DNA of 64,000 nt from Pseudonocardia alaniniphila (GCF_022524485.1 NZ_JAKXMK010000028.1:62001-126000); one strand, 5' to 3'. Counted from the stretch's first letter, positions 25,196-34,556 are shown. Numbers and translations are program-made. The notes: a model not told the origin generated them from the sequence alone.

Positions 25196-26288
25196 AGCCC
25201 CTGGTTTGAGCGTTCGTCTCAAACTCGCCCTCAGCTACGCCGGATTCCTCATGCTCGCGGGCGCCTTGCTGCTCGCGGCTGTGGCGGTGTTCCTCATGCG
25301 ATACCGGCAGGTGGCGAGGGACGTGATGGACGTGGTGATCGCACCTCCGGGCACCTACCTCCTGCGGGCCTTCGCCCCAGCGGCAATCGCAGTGATGGCG
25401 TTCCTGCTCGTGTTCGGTCTCCTGGGAGGGTGGATCCTCGCCGGTCGCATGCTCGCGCCTCTGACGCGTATCACCGATGCCACACGTACGGCCGCGAACG
25501 GATCGCTCTCCCACCGAATCCGGCTGCCGGGCCGCAGAGATGAGTTCCACGAACTCGCCGACGCCTTCGACACCATGCTCGCACGACTCGAAGCGCACGT
25601 CGCCGAACAACAGAGATTCGCAGCCAACGCCTCCCACGAACTGCGCACCCCATTGGCGATCACGCAGACACTTCTCGACGTGGCCCGCAACGATCCGAAA
25701 CGCGACGCCGGTGAACTCGTCGATCGCCTCCACGTCGTCAACGCCCGAGCGATCGACCTCACTGAAGCATTGCTCCTGCTCAGCCGCGCCGACCAGCGGT
25801 CGTTCAGCCGAGAACGCGTCGACCTGTCTCTCATCGCGGAAGAAGCCACCGAAACACTCCTCCCCTTCGCAGAAAAGCGCAGCCTCACCATCGAGACGTC
25901 CGGTGACCTGACCCCCACCATCGGTTCACACGCGCTCCTCCTGCAGATGACGACGAACCTCGTGCACAACGCGGTCGTCCACAATCTGCCTGGACAAGGA
26001 ACCGTGTGGGTCACGACCAGAGTTCACCATGAGAGTGCGGTGCTCACCGTCGAGAACACCGGCGAGAAGCTCACACAGGAGTTGATCTCCACGCTTGCCG
26101 AGCCGTTCCAGCGCGGCACCGAACGCATACACACCGACCACGCAGGTGTGGGCCTCGGACTGGCAATCGTCAAAAGCATCACTCAGGCACACGACGGAAC
26201 CCTCACCCTCACCCCCCGGGCCGCCGGGGGGCTTCGCGTCACGGTGCAACTACCGGCCGCGCCACTGCACGCTCGCAGATGCGACTGA
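25188..26288 (+). CDS. Sensor histidine kinase with a very short external loop
   Basis: A 366-residue kinase. Two helices (about residues 16-37 and 62-86) are separated by only about 25 residues, so there is almost no external sensor domain. HAMP ('AGRMLAPLTRITDATRTAANG') follows, then the H-box 'ASHELRTPLAITQTLL' with His150, the N-box 'MTTNLVHNAVVHN' and the G-box 'GVGLGLAIVKSI'. Short-loop kinases often sense through a partner ABC permease (BceS type), and one lies in the divergent operon. The GTG at 25188 has GGGAGGAG just before it and overlaps the regulator stop by eight bases. Confidence 0.9.
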   Translation: MDRAPGLSVRLKLALSYAGFLMLAGALLLAAVAVFLMRYRQVARDVMDVVIAPPGTYLLRAFAPAAIAVMAFLLVFGLLGGWILAGRMLAPLTRITDATRTAANGSLSHRIRLPGRRDEFHELADAFDTMLARLEAHVAEQQRFAANASHELRTPLAITQTLLDVARNDPKRDAGELVDRLHVVNARAIDLTEALLLLSRADQRSFSRERVDLSLIAEEATETLLPFAEKRSLTIETSGDLTPTIGSHALLLQMTTNLVHNAVVHNLPGQGTVWVTTRVHHESAVLTVENTGEKLTQELISTLAEPFQRGTERIHTDHAGVGLGLAIVKSITQAHDGTLTLTPRAAGGLRVTVQLPAAPLHARRCD

Positions 26289-26352
26289 CCGTGGGCTGTC
26301 CGACCGTCCGCATGACGTTCCGCCGGAAGTGCGGGCGTAGGGCTGCCTTGGG

Positions 26353-26712
26353 TTAGCGCAACCACCGCAGAGCTGCGTCGGCGCAGTCCTCGGGGCTGCT
26401 GTTGAAGGCGATGGCTGCGGCGGGTGCATGCTGCCGGACCAGGTTGATCACCTTCTCGAAGAACTCGAGCAGCGGCTCGTGACTGCGGATGCCGCCCCCG
26501 ACCACCACACAGCCGTAGTCTCCGCGGGTCAGCGCCTCGACGATCGCCCCTTCGGGGTTCTCGTCGAGCGCCACCAGGCACCAGTCGGCTTCGAAATCGT
26601 GATCGTCGAAACGGGCTCGTCCGCGTGCTATCGCCGCCTGGACCGGCTTCGGGTCCCAGCCCTCGATCTTGGCGGGATCGAGCCCGACCACCAGTACTCG
26701 TGCGGCTGTCAC
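26353..26712 (-). CDS. Conserved hypothetical protein
   Basis: A 119-residue soluble protein with an alternating strand/helix pattern: 'ARVLVVGLDPAKIEG', 'DWCLVALDENPEGAIVEAL', 'DYGCVVVGGGIRSHEPLLEFFEKVINLVRQHAP' and 'AAIAFNSSPEDCADAALRWL'. It looks like a small Rossmann-like three-layer fold. I do not recognise a named family or catalytic motif. The GTG at 26712 has AGGAGGAG six bases upstream, which makes the gene credible. It converges with the histidine kinase gene. Confidence 0.65.
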   Translation of the reverse strand: MTAARVLVVGLDPAKIEGWDPKPVQAAIARGRARFDDHDFEADWCLVALDENPEGAIVEALTRGDYGCVVVGGGIRSHEPLLEFFEKVINLVRQHAPAAAIAFNSSPEDCADAALRWLR

Positions 26713-26875
26713 GTGTTCTCCTCCTCGCGGAACGTTTCCATGCACCGGCTGCCGCAGCCGACGACTCGGCCGGACAGGGGACCGCGCCTTGCGTCACCTG
26801 GCGCAGACGGGGTTTGCGGCGTTCCGGTGAGTCTCGCGCGCAAGCGTTGGAATCGACTGAGCCGGGAACCGAAGA

Positions 26876-26914
26876 CGAACGCCCGGCCCCGCAGGTGCGG
26901 TGACCGGGCGTTCG
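26876..26914 (-). terminator. Terminator hairpin downstream of tRNA-Ser
   Basis: Perfect arms CGAACGCCCGG and CCGGGCGTTCG (11 base pairs) enclose an inner CCGCA/TGCGG stem. It lies 15 bases beyond the 3' end of the leftward tRNA gene, the expected place for its terminator. Confidence 0.75.
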
Positions 26915-26928
26915 TGCTGCTCAGAGAG

Positions 26929-27013
26929 CGGAGGATGCGGGATTCGAACCCGCGAGGGCGTGAACCCAACACGCTTTCCAAGCGTGCGCCATAGGCCACT
27001 AGGCGAATCCTCC
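26929..27013 (-). tRNA. tRNA-Ser (anticodon GGA)
   Basis: Read on the minus strand, the acceptor arm GGAGGAT pairs with ATCCTCC next to a G discriminator base. The anticodon stem CACGC/GCGTG encloses TTGGAAA, giving anticodon GGA for UCC/UCU serine codons. A long variable arm follows, as in serine tRNAs, then the T arm GCGGGTTCGAATCCCGC. Length is 85 bases; the CCA end is not encoded. Confidence 0.95.
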
Positions 27014-27070
27014 GTGTCGAAGCATAGCCGGGTCGCTCGCGCCGCCGACGTCGGCACTACACTCGTCCAC

Positions 27071-27157
27071 GGACCCCGCGCGGCGTCCATCCTGTGAACT
27101 CCCCCAGGGCCGGAAGGCAGCAAGGGTCAACGGGCTCTGTCGGGTGCGCGGGGTCCC
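27071..27157 (+). ncRNA. ffs: Small signal recognition particle RNA (4.5S type)
   Basis: The ends pair as a long hairpin: GGACCCCGCG at 27071 with CGCGGGGTCC ending at 27156. The apical part contains the nearly invariant SRP motif GGGCCGGAAGGCAGCAAGG, which binds Ffh. Length and position directly before dnaX match other actinomycetes. It forms the RNA core of the particle that targets nascent membrane proteins. Confidence 0.93.
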
Positions 27158-27220
27158 CTCATGTCCGCATGTGGCTTCCCCCGCGGCCCCCTGTCGGTGC
27201 CGGTCGGTAGCCTCGCGGCT

Positions 27221-29527
27221 GTGGCGCTGGCTCTGTACCGCAAGTACCGCCCGGCGAAGTTCTCCGAGGTGGTCGGGCAGGAACACGTCACCGATCCCTT
27301 GAGCACGGCGCTGGCCGCGGGCCGTATCAACCACGCCTACCTGTTCTCGGGGCCCCGTGGCTGCGGTAAGACGTCGTCGGCGCGCATCCTGGCGCGGTCG
27401 CTCAACTGCGAGCTCGGGCCCACGCCCGATCCGTGCGGTGTCTGCCCGTCGTGCATCTCACTGGCGCCGGGCGGTCCGGGCAACATCGACGTCACCGAGC
27501 TCGACGCCGCGTCCCACGGCGGTGTGGACGACACCCGCGAGCTGCGCGATCGCGCCTTCTTCGCCCCTGCGGAGTCCCGCTACCGGGTGTTCATCGTCGA
27601 CGAGGCGCACATGATCACCACGCAGGGTTTCAACGCCCTGCTCAAGATCGTGGAGGAGCCGCCGGAGCACCTGGTCTTCGTGTTCGCCACCACGGAGCCC
27701 GACAAGGTGCTGCCCACCATCCGCTCGCGCACCCACCACTACCCGTTCCGGCTCATCCCGCCCGGCACGTTGCGCAAGCTGATGGAGCGGATCTGTGCCG
27801 ACGAGGGCGCGGTCGTCGCCCCCGCCGTCTTCCCCCTGGTCATCCGGGCGGGGGGTGGCTCGGCACGCGACTCGCTGTCGGTCCTCGACCAGCTGCTCGC
27901 CGGAGCCGGACCGGAGGGCGTCACCTACGAGCGGGCGGTGGCGCTCCTGGGGGTCACCGACGTCGCCCTGATCGACGACGTCGTCGACGCACTGGCCGCG
28001 AGCGATCGGGCGGCCGTGTTCGAGGCGGTCGACCGGCTGGTCGAGGCCGGGCACGACCCTCGCCGGTTCGCCGCCGACCTGCTGCAGCGGCTGCGTGACC
28101 TCACGCTGCTGCAGGCGGTTCCGGAGGCGGCCGAGCGCGGGCTGGTGGAGGCCGCCGACGACGAGCTGGCGCGGATGATCGAGCAGGCCGGCAAGATCGG
28201 GCAGGCCACGCTCACGCGGTACGGCGAGATCGTGCACACGGGGCTCACCGAGATGCGGGGCGCCACGGCGCCTCGGCTGCTTCTGGAGCTGCTGTGCGCA
28301 CGGATGCTGCTCCCCGCGGCCACTGTCGCCGAGCCGGGGCTGCTGGAACGTCTGGAGCGGCTCGAACGGCGCAATGCGATCGCGTCGGCTCCGCTTCCTG
28401 CGGACGAGACGGGTGCCGAGCCGCAGGAGCCCGTTGAGGGCCGCCGGCGGTTCCAGCGCCCGAGCGTACGGTCGGAGCAGCCCGCCGGAGCCCCGCCGCG
28501 GGGAGGGGACGACGGCCGGGTCGCCCGCCCGTCCGCCACCACTGCGCCGGCCCAGCGCGCCACCGATCCGCGAGGCGGGCCGTCCGCTGAGCCTCCTGGC
28601 CCCGTCGAACCCCAGGGCGGAGCACGCCCGGGCCCAGATCCGCGGGGCGGCGCGGCGGCCGAGCGCGTCCGCAGCGATCCACAGGGCGGCGAGCGCGCAG
28701 CCGCCGATCCACGACGCGAGGCCGCGGGAGGGCGGCCCGGCGTCGATTCCCGTGGCGGTGCCGTTCAGCGACCGGGTGGCGACGAGTCCGCCGCCGCGCG
28801 CCGCAGCACGGATGGAGCCGGTCGCCGACCGGGCACCGGCGGCGCCTCTTACGACAACCCCGGCCGCACGGCGTCCGACGGCGCTGGATCGGGAGCCGCA
28901 GCCGTTCCGGACGACTCGGCGTCCCGCTTCGACGGTGGCGCCCCCATGCGCCCGGCCGCACCCGCGGCTGCCGCCCCACTCGACGCCGCTGCTGTGCGGC
29001 GGGCGTGGCCCGAGGTGCTCGCGGTCGCCAAGGAGCGCAAGAAGCGCACGGCCGCGCTGCTGGTCAGCGCCACCGTCCGGGCGGTGGAGAACGACACCCT
29101 CGTGCTCAGCATCGGCACCGCGCCGCTGGCTCGGTTGCTCTCGGAGCAGAGCAACACCGAGGTGATCGCCGAGGCGCTGCACGCAGTGCTGGGCGTTCGC
29201 TGGCGGGTGCGCTGCGAGCACGGCGACGGGCCCGCGGCAGCGCCGGCCTCATCCGGCGGCTCAGCTTCAGCCGCCTCCTCCACACCGGCACCGCAGCGCC
29301 GCCCCATTCGCCCGCCTCCGGTCCGTCGCTCCACCGCTCCCGACGACGGCGTGCCACTTCCGCCCGAGCCGCCGGAGGAGGAGCCTCCGCCCGACGACGA
29401 GGAGTCGATGATCGCCGAGGCGGCCGCCGAGCCCACGGAGGCTCCCGTCGAGCGCCGCGACCCCGAGGAAGCGGCGATCGAGTTGCTGAGTGCTCAGCTG
29501 GGCGCCAGGGCGATCGACCACCGCTGA
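27221..29527 (+). CDS. dnaX: DNA polymerase III subunits gamma/tau
   Basis: A 768-residue clamp-loader ATPase. It starts 'ALALYRKYRPAKFSEVVGQEHV'; Walker A is GPRGCGKTSSAR (44-55), the zinc cysteines are C63, C72, C75 and C78, and Walker B is 'VFIVDEAHMI'. A collar region follows to about residue 390. Residues about 400-590 are a low-complexity linker with six or so degenerate DPRGG/DPQGG units. The C-terminal domain from 'LDAAAVRRAWPEVLAVAKERKKRTAALL' contacts the polymerase. I see no slippery heptamer for gamma. The GTG at 27221 is preferred over the ATG at 27161, which touches the SRP RNA end. Confidence 0.95.
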   Translation: MALALYRKYRPAKFSEVVGQEHVTDPLSTALAAGRINHAYLFSGPRGCGKTSSARILARSLNCELGPTPDPCGVCPSCISLAPGGPGNIDVTELDAASHGGVDDTRELRDRAFFAPAESRYRVFIVDEAHMITTQGFNALLKIVEEPPEHLVFVFATTEPDKVLPTIRSRTHHYPFRLIPPGTLRKLMERICADEGAVVAPAVFPLVIRAGGGSARDSLSVLDQLLAGAGPEGVTYERAVALLGVTDVALIDDVVDALAASDRAAVFEAVDRLVEAGHDPRRFAADLLQRLRDLTLLQAVPEAAERGLVEAADDELARMIEQAGKIGQATLTRYGEIVHTGLTEMRGATAPRLLLELLCARMLLPAATVAEPGLLERLERLERRNAIASAPLPADETGAEPQEPVEGRRRFQRPSVRSEQPAGAPPRGGDDGRVARPSATTAPAQRATDPRGGPSAEPPGPVEPQGGARPGPDPRGGAAAERVRSDPQGGERAAADPRREAAGGRPGVDSRGGAVQRPGGDESAAARRSTDGAGRRPGTGGASYDNPGRTASDGAGSGAAAVPDDSASRFDGGAPMRPAAPAAAAPLDAAAVRRAWPEVLAVAKERKKRTAALLVSATVRAVENDTLVLSIGTAPLARLLSEQSNTEVIAEALHAVLGVRWRVRCEHGDGPAAAPASSGGSASAASSTPAPQRRPIRPPPVRRSTAPDDGVPLPPEPPEEEPPPDDEESMIAEAAAEPTEAPVERRDPEEAAIELLSAQLGARAIDHR

Positions 29528-29648
29528 CCGGCGCGAATAGCCAGGCCACGGTGGTCAGCAGCCAGTTCGTCCCCCCTGTCCACGCCGGTCGGGTGGTAGT
29601 GCGGGGCGATGGGTGGGTGGCGCCTGCACCGAACGTAGGGTCGGTTCC

Positions 29649-32012
29649 GTGAGCCCCGGACAGGTTCGGACGGACGTTCTCGTCGGGCTGACAGCCGACG
29701 AGGTGGCGGAGCGGTTCGCGACGGGTCGCACCAACGACGTGCCGGCCCGGGCGAGCCGCAGCGTCGCGGAGATCGTGCGGGCCAACGTGTTCACGCGGTT
29801 CAACGCGATCGTCGGTGTGCTGTTCGTGATCATCCTGGTGATCGGCCCGATCCAGGACGGCCTGTTCGGCTTCGTGATCATCATCAACACCCTGATCGGG
29901 ATCGTGCAGGAGCTGCGGGCCAAGCAGACGCTGGAGCGGCTGGCCGTCATCGGTGAGGCCCGCCCCCGGGTGCGGCGCGACGGGACGTCGGTCGAGCTGT
30001 CTCCCAACGGGGTCGTGCTCGATGACGTCATCGAACTCGGGCCCGGTGACCAGGTCGTCGTCGACGGCGTGGTGCTCGCCGCGGAAGGGCTCGAGCTGGA
30101 CGAGTCGCTGCTCACCGGGGAGTCCGACCCCGTGCACAAGCAGGTGGGCGACCAGGTGCTCTCCGGGAGCTTCGTGACCGTCGGCACCGGCGCGCAGCAG
30201 GCCACCAAGGTGGGCCGCGAGGCCTATGCGGCGAAGCTGGCCGAGGAGGCCAGCCGGTTCACGCTCGTCGAGTCCGAGCTGCGTTCGGGCATCAGCCGGA
30301 TCCTGAAGATCGTCACCTATCTGATGGTGCCCGCGGCGGCGCTGATCATCTGGAGCCAGCTGCACACCGAAGGCACCGACGTCGACGACGCGGTGCGCGG
30401 GATGGTCGCCGCGCTGGTGCCCATGGTGCCCGAGGGGCTGGTGCTGCTCACGAGCATCGCGTTCGCGGTCGGGGTGATCCGTCTCGGCCGGCGCCAGTGC
30501 CTCGTTCAGGAGCTTCCGGCGATCGAGGGCCTCGCCCGCGTCGACGTGGTGTGTGCTGACAAGACGGGCACGCTCACCGAGAACGGCATGCGGCTGGCCA
30601 GGGTGGAGCCGTTCGGCAGGCGGGACGGGCTCTCGCTGAGCGGACCGCTCGGTGCACTGGCCGCCGCCGACCCCCGGCCCAACGCGAGCCTGGCCGCGGT
30701 GGCGGAGGCGTACGAGTCGCCGGGCTGGACGGTGTCGGCGACGGCACCGTTCTCGTCCGCGCGCAAGTGGAGCGGCGCGAGCTTCAACGGAAACGGCAAC
30801 TGGGTGCTCGGCGCGCCGGACGTGCTCCTGCCGGAGGGCAGCTCCGAGCGCGCGGAGGCCGAGCGCGTGGGGGCCTCCGGCCTGCGCGTGCTCCTGCTCG
30901 GCCGCTCCGACGGCGCGGTCGACGCGGTGACGGCGCCAGGCACGGTCGAGCCCGTCGCGCTCGTCGTCCTCGAGCAGCGGGTACGGCCCGAGGCGGCCGA
31001 CACGCTGGCCTACTTCGCGGCGCAGCGGGTCGAGGTCAAGGTCATCTCCGGGGACAACGCGGTGTCGGTCGGTGCGGTGGCGGCCTCGCTGCACCTGCCG
31101 CAAGCCGAGGCCCCCGTCGACGCGCGCCGGCTCCCCGAGGACCGGTCCGAGCTCGCCGGCGCGCTCGAGCACGGCACCGTCTTCGGCCGGGTCACCCCGG
31201 GACAGAAGCGCAATATGGTGGGCGCACTCCAGTCCCGCGGGCACACCGTCGCGATGACGGGCGATGGTGTCAACGACGTGCTCGCGCTCAAGGACGCCGA
31301 CATCGGGGTCGCCATGGGCTCGGGGAGTCCGGCCACGCGGGCCGTCGCGCAGATCGTGCTGCTGGACAACTCGTTCGCGACGCTCCCGCACGTCGTGGCC
31401 GAGGGCAGGCGCGTGATCGGCAACATCGAACGCGTCGCGAACCTGTTCCTCGCCAAGACCGTCTACTCAGTGCTGCTGGCGATCCTCATCGGGTTGGCCG
31501 CGGTGCCGTTCCCGTTCCTGCCGCGCCACCTGACGCTGATCGGTTCGCTCACGATCGGCATCCCGGCGTTCTTCCTCGCGCTCGCACCGAACACCGAACG
31601 CGCCCGCCCCGGGTTCGTGCGCCGCGTGCTGCGGCTCGCGGCCCCGTCGGGAGTGATCGCCGGGGTGGCCACGGTGGTGACCTACCTGATTGCCCGGTCC
31701 GACGCCACGGCTACGGCCGTCCAGCAGAGCACCGCCGCGGTCGTGACGCTGTACCTCATCGCCACCTGGGTGCTCGTCGTCGTCGCACGACCGTTCGAGT
31801 GGTGGAAGATCGTGCTGGTCGCCGCCTCGCTGGCGGCGTTCTGCTACGCGCTGTTCCTGCCCGTGCTGTTCGGGCAGGCGTTCTGGCAGCTCGACCCCGG
31901 GGACACCTCGACGATGGTGCTGGCCGTGGTCGTGGCGGTGGTGGGTGCGGCGCTGGTGGAAGTGGCGGCGCGCATCAACAGTCGGATGGAACCTTCACCC
32001 GCCACGGCGTGA
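29649..32012 (+). CDS. Cation-translocating P-type ATPase, CtpE-like
   Basis: A 787-residue E1-E2 ATPase. The phosphorylated Asp304 is in 'CADKTGTLTENG', the actuator loop is 'LLTGESDPV', the hinge is 'MTGDGVNDVLALKDADIGVAMG', and the ion-site helix is 'LVPMVPEGLVLL'. It lacks N-terminal heavy-metal domains and the CPx motif, so it is not a copper or zinc pump. The N-terminal 'GLTADEVAERFATGRTNDVPA' and overall layout resemble mycobacterial CtpE, a calcium-uptake ATPase; that substrate is inference. About ten membrane helices. The GTG at 29649 is chosen because residues upstream do not fit the family. It converges on the amidase gene. Confidence 0.88.
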   Translation: MSPGQVRTDVLVGLTADEVAERFATGRTNDVPARASRSVAEIVRANVFTRFNAIVGVLFVIILVIGPIQDGLFGFVIIINTLIGIVQELRAKQTLERLAVIGEARPRVRRDGTSVELSPNGVVLDDVIELGPGDQVVVDGVVLAAEGLELDESLLTGESDPVHKQVGDQVLSGSFVTVGTGAQQATKVGREAYAAKLAEEASRFTLVESELRSGISRILKIVTYLMVPAAALIIWSQLHTEGTDVDDAVRGMVAALVPMVPEGLVLLTSIAFAVGVIRLGRRQCLVQELPAIEGLARVDVVCADKTGTLTENGMRLARVEPFGRRDGLSLSGPLGALAAADPRPNASLAAVAEAYESPGWTVSATAPFSSARKWSGASFNGNGNWVLGAPDVLLPEGSSERAEAERVGASGLRVLLLGRSDGAVDAVTAPGTVEPVALVVLEQRVRPEAADTLAYFAAQRVEVKVISGDNAVSVGAVAASLHLPQAEAPVDARRLPEDRSELAGALEHGTVFGRVTPGQKRNMVGALQSRGHTVAMTGDGVNDVLALKDADIGVAMGSGSPATRAVAQIVLLDNSFATLPHVVAEGRRVIGNIERVANLFLAKTVYSVLLAILIGLAAVPFPFLPRHLTLIGSLTIGIPAFFLALAPNTERARPGFVRRVLRLAAPSGVIAGVATVVTYLIARSDATATAVQQSTAAVVTLYLIATWVLVVVARPFEWWKIVLVAASLAAFCYALFLPVLFGQAFWQLDPGDTSTMVLAVVVAVVGAALVEVAARINSRMEPSPATA

Positions 32013-32023
32013 GACCCGACGGC

Positions 32024-32815
32024 TCAGCGGGGCAGGTTCAGGAAGGCCAGTACGCCCTGCGCCAGAGCCGTCGCGTAGCGGGCGCGCCCCTCCTCGCTGG
32101 ACACCACTGCCGCCTCGTCGGGGTTGCGCATGTTGGCGCACTCCACGAGCGCGGTCGGGCGGGTGGCCAGGCTCAGCCCGGCCAGGTCGGAGCGCGGGGA
32201 GAGCCCGTCGCGGCCGATGTAGTTCGAATCCGTGAACCCGGCGGCCCGCATCGCGTCGCGGAGGCTGACGGACAGCTCGCGTGCCGGGCCCGCCTGAGCC
32301 GCGTTGAGCGGGGGGTCGGAGAACGCCACGTGGAAGCCGGTGTCGCGGGAGGCCGCGCCGTCGGCGTGGATGGAGACGACGGCGTCGGCGTCCGCGCTCT
32401 CCCCGGCACGCCCGCGCTCGTCGACGCACGGCCCGACACCGTCGTCGTCCGTGCGGGTCATGACGACCTGGACCCCGGCGGCGGTGAGCTGCTGCTCGAC
32501 GCGTGAGGCGACGTCGAAGGTGAAGGCGTGTTCGGGGTATCCGGCGTTCGTCTGAGTTCCGGTGGTGTTGCAGGGCTTCGTGCCCCCGCGCCCGTCGGGC
32601 ACCTGCCGGTTGATCTCCGCGGGGTTGCGGGAGTTGCGGCCGTTGTGGCCGGGGTCGAGCACCACCACGGGCGGGTCGGCAGCCGCCGGCGCCGGCGTCA
32701 GGGGCGGCGCCGCGATGGCAGCGGCGGGCAACCGCGGCGGGGTCGCGCACCCGCTCCCCACGGCGGTCAGCCCTGACAGCACGGCTCCGAAGAGCAGCAG
32801 GCGAGCGATCCGCAC
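32024..32815 (-). CDS. N-acetylmuramoyl-L-alanine amidase (amidase_3, Rv3717-like)
   Basis: A 263-residue exported zinc amidase that cuts between muramic acid and the stem peptide of peptidoglycan. A hydrophobic leader ('ARLLLFGAVLSGLTAVGSGC') carries a weak lipobox and could be a signal peptide or lipoprotein signal. The catalytic domain has 'VVLDPGHNGRNS' (zinc His), 'YPEHAFTFDVA' (Glu), 'VVSIHADG' (His) and 'ALVECANMRN' (catalytic Glu). Synteny with ybaB and recR matches Rv3717 of Mycobacterium tuberculosis. A GTG at 32815 is used as the start. The gene is divergent from ybaB, with about 130 bases between. Confidence 0.87.
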   Translation of the reverse strand: MRIARLLLFGAVLSGLTAVGSGCATPPRLPAAAIAAPPLTPAPAAADPPVVVLDPGHNGRNSRNPAEINRQVPDGRGGTKPCNTTGTQTNAGYPEHAFTFDVASRVEQQLTAAGVQVVMTRTDDDGVGPCVDERGRAGESADADAVVSIHADGAASRDTGFHVAFSDPPLNAAQAGPARELSVSLRDAMRAAGFTDSNYIGRDGLSPRSDLAGLSLATRPTALVECANMRNPDEAAVVSSEEGRARYATALAQGVLAFLNLPR

Positions 32816-32943
32816 GTGGTCAGCGTGACACGGACGGCCGATGCGCCCCCGCCTGGGAGCGTCCCCCGGTCGTGGAGGCGTTAGCCTTTTGGCCTGAGCC
32901 GGACGCGCTGGACGCGCCGGGCACGACGTGCGAGGAGATCGCT

Positions 32944-33285
32944 GTGCAACCCGGTCAGCCCGATATGCAGATGATCCTGCAGCAGGCACAGAAGATGCAG
33001 GAGCAGCTGATGGCCGCTCAGGCCGAGCTGGCGGAGGCTGAGGTCGTCGGCCAGGCAGGCAACGGGCTGGTGCAGGTCACCAGCACGGCCGCCGGCGAGG
33101 TGCGCTCTGTGCGGATCGACCCGAAGATCGTCGACCCCGACGACGTCGAGACTCTGCAGGACCTCGTCGTCGGCGCGCTGCAGGACGCTGCGCACAAGGC
33201 GCAGGAGCTGCAGGCCGAGAAGATGGGACCGCTGGCCGGTGGTTTGGGCGACGCCGGCGGCTTCGGCCTTCCCGGTCTCGGCTAG
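32944..33285 (+). CDS. YbaB/EbfC family nucleoid-associated protein
   Basis: A 113-residue DNA-binding protein, a dimer shaped like tweezers in the family. The helix 'MILQQAQKMQEQLMAAQAELAEAEVVGQAGNGLVQV' and strand 'VRSVRIDPKIVDPDDVETLQDLVVGALQDAAHKAQEL' are diagnostic. The C-terminal Gly-rich tail ('GPLAGGLGDAGGFGLPGLG') is usual in actinomycetes. The GTG at 32944 has GAGGAG seven bases ahead. It is followed by recR with only three bases between stop and start, the standard ybaB-recR operon. Confidence 0.93.
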   Translation: MQPGQPDMQMILQQAQKMQEQLMAAQAELAEAEVVGQAGNGLVQVTSTAAGEVRSVRIDPKIVDPDDVETLQDLVVGALQDAAHKAQELQAEKMGPLAGGLGDAGGFGLPGLG

Positions 33286-33288
33286 CCG

Positions 33289-33906
33289 GTGTTCGAGGGA
33301 CCGGTCCAGGACCTGATCGACGAACTGGGCCGGCTGCCGGGTGTGGGACCGAAGAGCGCCCAACGGATCGCGTTCCACCTGCTCGCAGCCGACCCCGTCG
33401 ACGTGTCGCGGCTGCAGGACGTGCTCCAGAAGGTCAAGGAGGGCGTCCGCTTCTGCGAGGTCTGCGGCAACGTCTCCGAGCGGGAACGATGCCGGTACTG
33501 CTCCGATGCGCGCCGTGACCCCACGATCGTCTGCGTCGTCGAGGAACCGAAGGACGTGCTCGCCGTGGAGCGCACCCGCGAGTTCAAGGGGCGCTACCAC
33601 GTGCTCGGAGGGGCGCTCGACCCGCTGGCCGGCGTCGGTCCGGACGGCCTGCGGATCCGGGAACTGCTCGCCCGACTGGGTGGCACCGGCCCGGCCCAGG
33701 ACGAGGGCGAGATCGCCGAGGTGATCATCGCGACCGATCCGAACACCGAGGGCGAGGCCACGGCCACCTACCTGGTGCGGCTGCTCCGCGACTTCCCGGG
33801 CCTGTCGGTCACCCGATTGGCGTCCGGCCTTCCCATGGGTGGCGACCTGGAGTTCGCCGACGAGCTGACGCTGGGCCGCGCTCTGTCCGGCCGTCGCACC
33901 CTCTGA
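33289..33906 (+). CDS. recR: Recombination mediator protein RecR
   Basis: A 205-residue RecR. The helix-hairpin-helix 'LIDELGRLPGVGPKSAQRIAFHLL' (about residues 9-32), the Cys4 zinc finger (C56, C59, C68, C71) and the Toprim domain ('TIVCVVEEPKDVLAVERT' to 'EVIIATDPNTEGEATATYL') are all present, with the Walker-like end 'TRLASGLPMGGDLEFADELTLGRAL'. It acts with RecF and RecO to load RecA at gaps. The GTG at 33289 begins three bases after the ybaB stop, and its ribosome site would lie within ybaB. Confidence 0.96.
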   Translation: MFEGPVQDLIDELGRLPGVGPKSAQRIAFHLLAADPVDVSRLQDVLQKVKEGVRFCEVCGNVSERERCRYCSDARRDPTIVCVVEEPKDVLAVERTREFKGRYHVLGGALDPLAGVGPDGLRIRELLARLGGTGPAQDEGEIAEVIIATDPNTEGEATATYLVRLLRDFPGLSVTRLASGLPMGGDLEFADELTLGRALSGRRTL

Positions 33907-33982
33907 GTCGGGGGTCCTACGGCGGCGCCGGTGCACTGCCCGGCACCGCCGTGGCGCGATCACCCCCCGGGATCGCACCGCG

Positions 33983-34261
33983 TCAGTCGTCATCCCACTG
34001 GGGGTCGTAGTCGTCGACACCGTGGTACTCCGGTTGGCGGGCCTCCCAGTTCCGCCGCCGTTCCGCCGCGACCTCTCGCCATGACGGGGCCTGCGCGACG
34101 TCGACGATCCCCACGACGATCGCAATCACCACGATGAGGGCGACCCCGCCCACGATCACAGCGATCATGGCGACCACCTGCCCAGGTGGACGGCCACCCC
34201 GCGGGCGCTGCTGCTGATCTTTGTGTTCGACATTCCCATCGAGTCCCTTCTCGGTGTGCAA
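33983..34261 (-). CDS. Small single-helix membrane protein
   Basis: A 92-residue protein with one strong membrane helix ('VVAMIAVIVGGVALIVVIAIVVGIV') between a basic Gln/Arg/Pro-rich head ('HKDQQQRPRGGRPPG') and an acidic tail rich in Trp, Tyr and Asp. No family recognised. The longest frame starts with TTG at 34261; an ATG at 34168 just before the helix is an alternative. It converges with recR. I consider it coding because of the well-formed helix and charge pattern, with moderate certainty. Confidence 0.5.
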   Translation of the reverse strand: MHTEKGLDGNVEHKDQQQRPRGGRPPGQVVAMIAVIVGGVALIVVIAIVVGIVDVAQAPSWREVAAERRRNWEARQPEYHGVDDYDPQWDDD

Positions 34262-34556
34262 CTCGTTCCGGCCGGCTGCCGGACAGCAGTGGTCCCGGGA
34301 TTCGCACCGGGACGGGACGCGGCGCTCCGGGTAGCGGAGCGGACTTCGCGTCGAGCACAGGACTGGAGAGGCAGGCGTCGGAAGGTGTTCACGGCGGCCT
34401 CCTCTCCGGGGATGCCGCAGACGGGTGTGGTGGGTACCACATCCGACCTACGGATGCTTAGATTGCCTCAAGACAGTGCGTCATGCAATTGCAGAGAGCG
34501 TGTTGGCGCATTGATCACCCGCACGTAGCAGTGGTGGACGCGCGATCAGGAGAGGC

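Noticed and set aside
27221..29527. Programmed frameshift in dnaX to make gamma
   Set aside because: No A-rich slippery heptamer followed by a stop in the -1 frame was seen; the full-length tau form is the only clear product.
29106..31391. 761-residue open frame on the minus strand
   Set aside because: It is antisense to dnaX and the P-type ATPase and has no recognisable domain.
33921..33956. Hairpin after recR
   Set aside because: Only six contiguous pairs with mismatches beyond; too weak to call a terminator.
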